Assembly: GCA_902613185.1 (NCBI GenBank)
Contig: CACMGP010000004.1
Location: 1 to 39,943 of the forward strand
From: an uncultured Alphaproteobacteria bacterium
Lineage (GTDB): Bacteria; Pseudomonadota; Alphaproteobacteria; HIMB59
Direction: 5' to 3'
Length of the DNA: 39,943 nt
The position numbers were made by a program, and so were the translations under genes. The first letter of the stretch is position 1. Each line of letters begins with the position of its first letter. Of this stretch, positions 33,241 through 39,943 are shown piece by piece. The notes beneath the pieces were generated by a model. That model was not told the origin of the DNA. It saw nothing but the letters and a program-made list of their open reading frames with translations, and searched no databases.

Positions 33241-33513
33241 TTATTCGTCGCTATATGAATTTATTTTTTGGTTAACAATAGCAAGTTGCTCACATAAAGA
33301 CTTAGTGTGAGAGATAAATACATATAAAACCAAATAAAGTGATATAAAAATCAAAATAAAATCTAAATTAATTAAATTAGGTGTTTTTAGAAAGATTTTA
33401 TTAATAAGCACAGAACCTATAAAACTAGTAACAAAGGGTGCCAATCTTGAAAAAATAAGGAAATTACGAATTAGTATATTCCTTTGGCTGTATAAATTTG
33501 TGTTATCTTCCAT
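33241..33513 (-). CDS. Small two-helix membrane protein of unknown function
   Basis: 90 aa. Two membrane helices are predicted, near 22-41 (SRLAPFVTSFIGSVLINKIF) and 50-68 (LDFILIFISLYLVLYVFIS), with a short C-terminal cytoplasmic helix (TKSLCEQLAIVNQKINSY). I do not recognise the family. It lies 65 bases upstream of umuD on the same strand but outside the LexA box, and 30 bases from the divergent MOSC gene. Confidence 0.6.
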   Translation of the reverse strand: MEDNTNLYSQRNILIRNFLIFSRLAPFVTSFIGSVLINKIFLKTPNLINLDFILIFISLYLVLYVFISHTKSLCEQLAIVNQKINSYSDE

Positions 33514-33543
33514 AAATATAAACTAAGGTAAATATATTAAAAA

Positions 33544-33990
33544 ATGAGTAAAATTAAAGCAATCAATATTAGCAATCTTGATGGAGAAAATACTTTTTAT
33601 ATAAATCAAGCAATCTTAAAAAAAAATAAGGGTATTGTTAATGATAGATATTATGGAAATTTTAAGAATAGATACGAACAGGTAACTTTTATAGAGTCTG
33701 AAAAAATTGATGATTTTAATAAAAAAATAAAAAAAAAATTAGATTATAAAGATTTTAGAAGAAATATAATTACGTCAGGTATTAACTTGAACAAATTATT
33801 AAATAAAAGAATACAAATTAATAATGTAGTTTTTAAAATACATGAGTTATGTCAACCGTGTAAATATCTTCAAAATAAATTAGAAGTAAAAAATCTAGTT
33901 AAACTTTTAGCATTTAAAAGTGGAGTACGTGCAGAAATATTGACTTCTGGGGAGATTTCAATAAATGATCAAATTAAAATAATAAAATAA
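33544..33990 (+). CDS. MOSC-domain protein
   Basis: 148 aa, a small MOSC (molybdenum cofactor sulfurase C-terminal) domain protein. Family features in order: GIVNDRYYG at 30-38, QVTFIESE at 46-53, FRRNIITSGINLNKLLNKR at 71-89, the sulfur-carrier-like Cys pair in ELCQPCKYL (C103, C106), SGVRAEILTSGEI near 125, and a final beta-strand. Such proteins are thought to carry or transfer sulfur to molybdenum or a substrate. The stop touches the stop of the convergent AsmA-like gene with no base between. Confidence 0.88.
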   Translation: MSKIKAINISNLDGENTFYINQAILKKNKGIVNDRYYGNFKNRYEQVTFIESEKIDDFNKKIKKKLDYKDFRRNIITSGINLNKLLNKRIQINNVVFKIHELCQPCKYLQNKLEVKNLVKLLAFKSGVRAEILTSGEISINDQIKIIK

Positions 33991-35022
33991 TTACTCCCAA
34001 ATATCGAAAAAGTTTCTTGTTTTTCCAGGAGTTAATATAGATAGAGGATTAAATGTAAAATCAGTTTTATTACCATTTTTTTTAACTTTAAAGTCAGCTG
34101 CTAAAAGGCTTTCTTCTACATTTTTTCCAAATAATTCACTTAAAAAAGGTATATTTTTAAAGTTCTGTTCAAATAAATATAGTGGACCATAAGTTCCATT
34201 AACAGAGGCTGTTTTCTCAGATGGATTTGCTTCACCCTTAAAAGAAAAAGCAACTGTGCCTCCAAGCATTATAGCATGATCAAAATTATAAATTTTTCCC
34301 TTTTTAAAAACTGGAACCTCTAAATAATTAAATTCATCTTGATTATTTTGTAAAACTGAAAAAATATCAAGCATTCTTGATGTAAATAATAAATTATAAA
34401 ATTTAGAATTTTTATCTATACTAAAATCCTTTACTTTAACGTTGAGGTCAAAATCATCAAACTTTCTAAAAGATCCTTTTCCGATTAAAGCACCACCAAT
34501 CATATTTTTAGATATTTTTTGTGCATAAAAAAATTGACCAGCATTCTTTGAAAATAAATAAATTTGTTTACTACCCTCTAGTTGTGGAAGAATTGATAAT
34601 TCAAATTCTTTTTTATTATCGTGAAATATTAAAGACTCAAAACCTTTATCATAGATAAAATTTAATTTATTTGAAAAAAGAGAGTAATTATCTGAAATTG
34701 TCATTTCAGAAATTTCCCAGTTGAAATTAATTTTTTTAGTTAATTTTTTATTTTTTTGTGGCTTAGGAAAGATTTTTTTAAAATTATTAAATGAAATTTT
34801 ATCAGTATTTAAAATTATATAAATTTCGTCATTATGATAATTAATTAATCCAAAGTTTCTTTGACCATTAATATCTATATCAAACTTTATTTCCTTAACT
34901 TTTCCATAATCAAAGTCAATATCTATTGATATATTATCTTTTTGGAAACTAAAATCATATGCATATAATTTTAAAGATATCAAAAATAAAAAAAATAATT
35001 TAAAGATTAGTATCTTATACAT
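33991..35022 (-). CDS. Short AsmA/DUF3971-like exported protein
   Basis: 343 aa with an N-terminal signal or anchor (YKILIFKLFFLFLISLKLYA). The last 140 residues fit the C-terminus of AsmA-like/DUF3971 (YhdP) proteins: MIGGALIGKGSFRKF, LDIFSVLQNN, FDHAIMLGGTVAFSFKG, the IPFLSELFGK motif, and ending in FTFNPLSILTPGKTR. Full-length alphaproteobacterial relatives are usually over 1,000 residues and bridge inner and outer membranes for lipid traffic. This one lacks the long beta-helical middle. The start lies inside prfB (8-base overlap), so it is the third gene of mrcA-prfB-asmA. A truncated relic versus a true mini-version is undecided. Confidence 0.65.
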   Translation of the reverse strand: MYKILIFKLFFLFLISLKLYAYDFSFQKDNISIDIDFDYGKVKEIKFDIDINGQRNFGLINYHNDEIYIILNTDKISFNNFKKIFPKPQKNKKLTKKINFNWEISEMTISDNYSLFSNKLNFIYDKGFESLIFHDNKKEFELSILPQLEGSKQIYLFSKNAGQFFYAQKISKNMIGGALIGKGSFRKFDDFDLNVKVKDFSIDKNSKFYNLLFTSRMLDIFSVLQNNQDEFNYLEVPVFKKGKIYNFDHAIMLGGTVAFSFKGEANPSEKTASVNGTYGPLYLFEQNFKNIPFLSELFGKNVEESLLAADFKVKKNGNKTDFTFNPLSILTPGKTRNFFDIWE

Positions 35023-36107
35023 CTATTAGCGATGACTCCAAAAAATCAAAAATTTCACCATCTAGGACATTGTCTGCATTGGATGTTTGGTAATTTGTTC
35101 TTAAATCTTTAACCATTTTATATGGATGAAGAACGTAAGATCTTATTTGATTTCCCCAACCTATTTGTTTCTTATTGCTCTCTTCTTTCTTTTTTTCTTC
35201 ATTTTTTTTCTCTGTTTCAATTTCATATATTCTTGATTTCAACATTTTCATTGCAGTATCTCTATTACGATGTTGTGACCGTTCACTTTGGCTTTGCACT
35301 ACAATATTATATTTAACATGAGTTATTCTAACAGCACTATCAGTTGTGTTTATATGTTGCCCTCCTGCCCCAGAAGCCCTAAATGTGTCAATTCTAAGAT
35401 CTTTGTTATTAATTTCAATTTCTATGTCTTTATCAATTTCGGGATATACCCATACACTTGAAAAACTTGTGTGCCTTCTCTTATTAGAGTCAAAAGGTGA
35501 GATTCTAACTAATCTATGAATTCCTGTTTCGTTTTTCAAATACCCATAGCTTTTAAAACCTGAAATATTCATTGTTATACTTTTTATTCCTGCCTCTTCT
35601 CCTCTCTGATAATCAATGATTTTAGATTTATATTCATTTTTTTCAGAAAAACGCATGTACATTCTTGAGAGCATTTCAGCCCAATCTTGGCTTTCTGTTC
35701 CACCAGCACCAGCATGTATCTCTAAAAAAGCGTTACAATCATCAGTTTCTTTATTAAGAAGAGATTTTATTTTTAATTGTTCGCATTTTTTTTTTAGAGT
35801 ATTTATATTACTAACTAGCTCAATAATTTCATTACTGTTTAATGTTTCATATATGTCAATAAACTCTTTAAAGTCATTAAATTGATTTGAGACAAAGTCA
35901 AATTCAAAAATAATATCTTTATTTTGTTTTAGTTTTTCTTGTGATTTATTAATTAGAGTAATGTCATTCCAATTATCAGGATTTGTTATTAAATTATTTA
36001 AATCCTCAATATCATTTCTAATTTTATCGTAGTCAAAGACTCCTCCTGGTAAGAGAGATAAGAGTTTCAATTTCTTTTATAAGATTTATTAGCTCAAATT
36101 TATCCAT
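35015..36107 (-). CDS. prfB: Peptide chain release factor 2, with programmed +1 frameshift
   Basis: RF2 terminates translation at UGA and UAA. The true start is ATG 36107, 24 codons (MDKFELINLIKEIETLISLT, then RRSL) before an in-frame TGA at 36035-36033. A +1 slip at CTT-TGA-C lets reading continue as L-D-Y-D-K. The joined gene is complement(35015..36034, 36036..36107), 363 aa. The RF2 signatures are present: the SPF motif in RISPFDSNKRR, and GGQ in ASGAGGQHIN. Its start overlaps the mrcA stop (TAATG). A second in-frame ATG at 36070 in the shifted frame is not the real start, because the conserved N-terminal helix would be lost. Confidence 0.95.
36032..36047 (-). promoter_or_regulatory. prfB recoding site (autoregulatory +1 frameshift)
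   Basis: On the minus strand the order is AGGAGG (36047-36042), three bases AGT, then CTT TGA C (36038-36032). This is the same spacing as E. coli, where an internal Shine-Dalgarno-like element and a weak UGA stop let RF2 control its own level: low RF2 delays termination and favours the shift. Confidence 0.93.
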
Positions 36108-38398
36108 TAATTTATTCCGCCGATACTCTCAATTTTATTGATATCATTCATCATTTTTATTTGGTCTTTTGTAAAATAATCAATTATCGTATCTTGTCCA
36201 TCAGAAATTTCGCCATTTTCTATATTTACCTTTTTTATAATTAAATCACTAGGTACCACAAATTTATCATTAATATTTTCATTATATAAAAGATATTCCT
36301 CAATTATTGATTTGAATATGGGTAAAGCAACAGAAGATCCTGTTTCCTTATATCCAATTGGCTTAGGTGTATCATATCCAACATAAACTCCTATTACAAA
36401 TCTTGGAGTCAGTCCAAAAAACCATAAATCTTTACTTTCATTTGTAGTGCCTGTTTTACCTGCCAAAGGATATTTAATTTTGCTTAAAGATTTGGCAGTA
36501 CCTCTTTCAACTGTACCTTGGAGTATATTTAAAATTTGAAAAGAAGTTTGTGGAGATATTACATTTTCATTTTGAGACACTATAATTGGTTTCCTATATG
36601 ACCTATCATCAAATGAAAACGAGCAATACTTACATTCAAAATAATCATTATTAATAATTAATTCTCCATCATTTGAAACAACTTTTTTAATTATAGTTGG
36701 CTTAACAATATAGCCACCATTTAAAAATATTGAGTAAGACTTTGTCAAATTTAAAAGGTTATTTTCTACTGCACCTAATAATGTTGAGTAAACATCAGTA
36801 ATTATTTTGTCATCATAAAAATTGATTTTACCTAAAAAATTGTTTACAGAATTTAATCCTAAATCAAGACCAATTTTTAGTGTAACTAAATTGTTTGATG
36901 TCTCTAATGCTCTTCTAAAAGTTAATTCTCCATATGATTTATTAGAGTAGTTTTTAGGTACCCATATAGGAAGATTATTACCTTGGTCTAATAAGATATT
37001 AGAGTCTAATATTTGCGTATTTGGTAAATATTTTTTAGTTTCTAAAGCTTTGGCATATATAAATGGTTTTATTGATGAACCTGGTTGTCTATATGCTTGT
37101 GTCACTCTATTAAATTTACTGATATTATAATTAACACCTCCAACCATAGAGACTATATCACCATTAAATGGATCCATTATAAGAACAGAACCATTGATCT
37201 CATGTGGCTGCACAATGTAAAAAATATTATTTATATTAGTAACAAATATATAATCATTTATATTTAAAAATGTATTTGGTGAACTTTTTTTAGGTCCATA
37301 TAAATTTTTATCATTATCTAAACTAATTATATCGCCTGTGTTGATAATATTTAATTTAACAGAATTTGTATTTTTCTCTAATACTTTTGCTATTTCCCAA
37401 TGTTCATTGTCTAATTTTGATATAGTATCTAAATTGTTATAACTCCCTTTCCAATCTCTATATTTTTTCTCAAATAAGGCTAAATTATTAATTAATGCTT
37501 TTTCTGATATTTTTTGAAGACTTTGATCAATAGTAGATTGAATATAAAATGCATTTTCGTTGTATGAATTTGAATTAAGATAATTTAATATGAAATCAGT
37601 TTTATAATCAGCCTTATATTTTTTTATATTTTTTTGTGAAAGATCTATTTTTAGTTTTGAATAATAATCATATTGATCTTGGGAAATATATTCATTAATT
37701 TGCATTTGTTTTAAGACATAATTTCTTCTATCGAAGGCTCTTTCATAATTTTTTTCTGGATCGTAATTATTTGGACCTTTTGGTAAAGCTGCTAAATAAG
37801 CAAATTCATGTATGTCAAGATCAAATATTGATTTATTAAAATAATTAAATGAAGCTGACGCTACACCATAAGATCTTCTTCCAAAATATATTTCATTTAA
37901 ATATAATTCGATTATAAATTCTTTTGTATATTCTTGTTCTATTCTTAGTGCTAATATTAATTCTTTAACTTTTCTTGTAATCGTCTGATCTCTATTTAAT
38001 AAAATATTCTTTACTAATTGTTGTGTAATTGTTGAAGCTCCAACATAATTATTATTATTTTTTGAGTAAATATTTTTTAGATTTACGATAAATGCATTTA
38101 CAATACCTTTTACATCAAACCCTTGGTGTTGGAAAAATGTTTTATCTTCAGCTGAAATAATAGCTCTTATCATGCTTTTTGGTATATCTTCAAAATCTAA
38201 ATAAAATCTATCTCTGTTTCCTACGTGGTACATTAACTCATATTTTTCATCATAAATTTTTGTTATTTCATTTGGGAAATATTGAGATATATTGTGATCA
38301 GGCAGATCCTTTTGAATATTCCATAAATATATAATCACTATGGATGTGCCCAATATAAAAAGCGTGAAAATGTACTGTAAATATTTAAAAAGTTTCAT
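36107..38398 (-). CDS. mrcA: Penicillin-binding protein 1A (bifunctional peptidoglycan synthase)
   Basis: 763 aa class A PBP anchored by one N-terminal helix (LQYIFTLFILGTSIVIIYLW, about 7-26). The glycosyltransferase (family 51) domain has IISAEDKTFFQHQGFD near 80 with the catalytic Glu, GASTITQQLVKN, and LNEIYFGRRSYGVASASFNYF. The transpeptidase has the SxxK serine in PGSSIKPFIYA, SNN in ALETSNNLVTL, and KTGTT. It synthesises glycan strands and cross-links them in the periplasm. prfB begins on its stop codon. It is divergent from rne with 54 bases between. The amidase gene often found between rne and mrcA in alphaproteobacteria is missing here. Confidence 0.96.
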   Translation of the reverse strand: MKLFKYLQYIFTLFILGTSIVIIYLWNIQKDLPDHNISQYFPNEITKIYDEKYELMYHVGNRDRFYLDFEDIPKSMIRAIISAEDKTFFQHQGFDVKGIVNAFIVNLKNIYSKNNNNYVGASTITQQLVKNILLNRDQTITRKVKELILALRIEQEYTKEFIIELYLNEIYFGRRSYGVASASFNYFNKSIFDLDIHEFAYLAALPKGPNNYDPEKNYERAFDRRNYVLKQMQINEYISQDQYDYYSKLKIDLSQKNIKKYKADYKTDFILNYLNSNSYNENAFYIQSTIDQSLQKISEKALINNLALFEKKYRDWKGSYNNLDTISKLDNEHWEIAKVLEKNTNSVKLNIINTGDIISLDNDKNLYGPKKSSPNTFLNINDYIFVTNINNIFYIVQPHEINGSVLIMDPFNGDIVSMVGGVNYNISKFNRVTQAYRQPGSSIKPFIYAKALETKKYLPNTQILDSNILLDQGNNLPIWVPKNYSNKSYGELTFRRALETSNNLVTLKIGLDLGLNSVNNFLGKINFYDDKIITDVYSTLLGAVENNLLNLTKSYSIFLNGGYIVKPTIIKKVVSNDGELIINNDYFECKYCSFSFDDRSYRKPIIVSQNENVISPQTSFQILNILQGTVERGTAKSLSKIKYPLAGKTGTTNESKDLWFFGLTPRFVIGVYVGYDTPKPIGYKETGSSVALPIFKSIIEEYLLYNENINDKFVVPSDLIIKKVNIENGEISDGQDTIIDYFTKDQIKMMNDINKIESIGGIN

Positions 38399-38452
38399 TT
38401 TATCAAATAACCATTTTATTAGTAACTTATCATATCAAAAGGATTTAAAAAT

Positions 38453-39943
38453 ATGTCTAAAAGAATTTTTATTGATGGTAGCATTAATGCTGAATTATGT
38501 ATCATTGCGACTGACGGACAAGAAATCAACTATTTTGACTATTCAAATGATTTAGCTACAAGTAAAAAAAATAATATTTATCTGGGAACCGTCTCAAGAG
38601 TAGAGCCTTCTCTACAAGCTGCTTTTATAGAATTTGGTTCAGAAAAAAAAGCTTTTTTACCATTTGATGAAATACATCCAAGTTATTTTAAGATTCCACA
38701 TAATGAAAAAATAATCACAAATGGAATTGAAAAAAATAATGAAATTGATGACGAAAAAGAAAATAAAAGGCAATTTTTATCCTTTTACCGTAAATATAAA
38801 ATTCAAGATGTAATTAAAAAAGATCAAGTTCTTTTAATTCAAATTGTCAAAGAGGAAAGAGGCACTAAAGGAGCTGCAGTGACAACTTTTATATCTCTTC
38901 CTGGAAGATACAGTGTTTTATTACCTAATAATTCTTCAACAGGTGGGGTATCAAAGAAAATATCAAATCCAAATGATAGAAAGAGATTAAAAAAATTACA
39001 TGATAATTTCAACTTACCTGATGGCATGTCTTTGATTATAAGAACAAATGCTATATCAGCTGAGGATGATGATATAATTGGTGATTTTAATTATCTCAGA
39101 AGACTATGGACTAAAATAAGAGATGATACGCTAAAATCAAAAGCACCAGCTTTAATAGCTGAATTAGATACTCCTATCATCAAGGTAGCAAGAGATTTTA
39201 ATCAGAGAAATATAGAAGAAATGTTTTTTTCAGATTTAAAAACTATGAAGTTATATAAAAAATTAGAAAAAGATTTTAGTGTAAATTCAAATAAAAAAAT
39301 AACTCATTATAAAGATAAACTTCCTCTTTTTGAGAATTTTGGTATTAAAAATCCAATTAATAGTCTTACTGAAGAAAATATTTATTTAAAATCTGGTGGA
39401 TATTTAGTCATAAATCCAACTGAAGCACTAACAAGCATAGATATAAATTCTGGACGTTCAACTTCCGAAAAAAATATAGAAATAACTGCATTAAACACAA
39501 ATTTAGAGGCTAGTGTGGAAATATTTAAACAAATACAATTAAGAAATATTGCAGGTTTAATTGTTATTGATTTTATTGATATGAACATCAATGCAAATAA
39601 TTTAAAAGTTGAGCGAAAAATAAAAGAGTTGTTCTATAAAGATAGATCTAGAGTTCAAATCACAAAGATTTCTCAGTTTGGTTTAATGGAGATTTCAAGA
39701 CAAAGAATTGGGCAAAGCATATACGAGACATTTTACAATAAATGTGATTGTTGCAGTGGAAGTGGATATAAAAAAACAAACTCAATTATAATTCACAATA
39801 TAATTTCTAATATTAAGGGTATTAATGCTATAGGAAATACAGAAGATATTGAAATTCAGATAGATGAAAATTTCTATAGTAAAAACTCAAAAGAAATTAA
39901 CAAAAAATTAAAATTAATTGAAATGCCCTATAAAGTCGTTTTT
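38453..39943 (+). CDS. rne: Ribonuclease E/G, 3' part outside the window
   Basis: The first 497 codons of an RNase E/G family endoribonuclease, the core of mRNA decay and rRNA processing. The start is ATG 38453 with AAAAGGA upstream. The S1 RNA-binding domain starts near residue 38 (GTVSRVEPSLQAAFIEFGSE) and contains a lysine/acidic insert around 75-105. The catalytic Asp residues are in TSIDINSG near 329 and VIDFIDMN near 370. The zinc-link is CDCCSGSG near 431. The C-terminal degradosome scaffold, if any, lies outside the window. Whether it is RNase E or G cannot be settled here, but synteny with mrcA favours rne. Confidence 0.93.
   Translation, partial: MSKRIFIDGSINAELCIIATDGQEINYFDYSNDLATSKKNNIYLGTVSRVEPSLQAAFIEFGSEKKAFLPFDEIHPSYFKIPHNEKIITNGIEKNNEIDDEKENKRQFLSFYRKYKIQDVIKKDQVLLIQIVKEERGTKGAAVTTFISLPGRYSVLLPNNSSTGGVSKKISNPNDRKRLKKLHDNFNLPDGMSLIIRTNAISAEDDDIIGDFNYLRRLWTKIRDDTLKSKAPALIAELDTPIIKVARDFNQRNIEEMFFSDLKTMKLYKKLEKDFSVNSNKKITHYKDKLPLFENFGIKNPINSLTEENIYLKSGGYLVINPTEALTSIDINSGRSTSEKNIEITALNTNLEASVEIFKQIQLRNIAGLIVIDFIDMNINANNLKVERKIKELFYKDRSRVQITKISQFGLMEISRQRIGQSIYETFYNKCDCCSGSGYKKTNSIIIHNIISNIKGINAIGNTEDIEIQIDENFYSKNSKEINKKLKLIEMPYKVVF

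Noticed and set aside
38839-39591. Minus-strand frames inside rne
   Set aside because: Antisense shadows across the catalytic region of RNase E/G.

Overview
The window is compact, very AT-rich DNA (roughly 30% GC by eye) and looks like the chromosome of a streamlined marine alphaproteobacterium of the SAR11, HIMB59 or AEGEAN-169 kind. The evidence for the class is gene order and one control site: dgt/erpA/xth, pcm next to valS, and rne/mrcA/prfB are alphaproteobacterial neighbourhoods, and the umuDC operon carries an exact GTTC-N7-GTTC LexA box. The exact clade is inference. Genes are packed tightly: many overlap by 4-12 bases, three junctions are TAATG, and no intergenic gap exceeds about 265 bases. 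I see no insertion sequence, prophage, CRISPR array or rRNA.

Layout. 1-7094: housekeeping genes (dGTPase, ErpA-type Fe-S carrier, exonuclease III, ilvD, valS, pcm-like). 7177-8017: an unknown secreted protein, then a gap with small hairpins and possible mini-genes. 8018-10133: a gamma-butyrobetaine dioxygenase / carnitine dehydrogenase pair for entry into carnitine breakdown. 10185-14535: a four-helix membrane protein, a membrane desaturase overlapping a divergent PanB-like protein, a PuuA-like glutamine synthetase homologue and a glutathione S-transferase. 14557-17177: tRNA-Cys, then four tightly coupled genes read toward it, three of them unrecognised and one NTF2-like, preceded by a potential three-way-junction leader that would enclose the first start codon.

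17264-23198 is the most interesting block. It holds a creatininase-family amidohydrolase, a medium-chain dehydrogenase, a PTPS/QueD-fold protein lacking the usual catalytic Cys and one zinc His, a GT4 glycosyltransferase, a SAM methyltransferase, a reductase-only RibD homologue and a GTP cyclohydrolase II with an N-terminal extension. Together these read as a pathway that opens GTP, reduces the ribosyl chain and then glycosylates and methylates a pyrimidine- or pteridine-type product. I know of no characterised product for this set.

23202-28960: small proteins, an AhpD-like protein, an MFS transporter and a five-gene operon (DUF1289, GFA-family, alpha/beta hydrolase, acyl-CoA ligase, DEDDh exonuclease). 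29064-31463: tRNA-Asn, an EamA transporter and a stand-alone TrpB2. 31460-33184: SOS-controlled umuDC. 33241-39943: a small membrane protein, a MOSC protein, a miniature AsmA-like protein, prfB with an intact programmed +1 frameshift, mrcA, and the 5' part of rne, which runs off the window.
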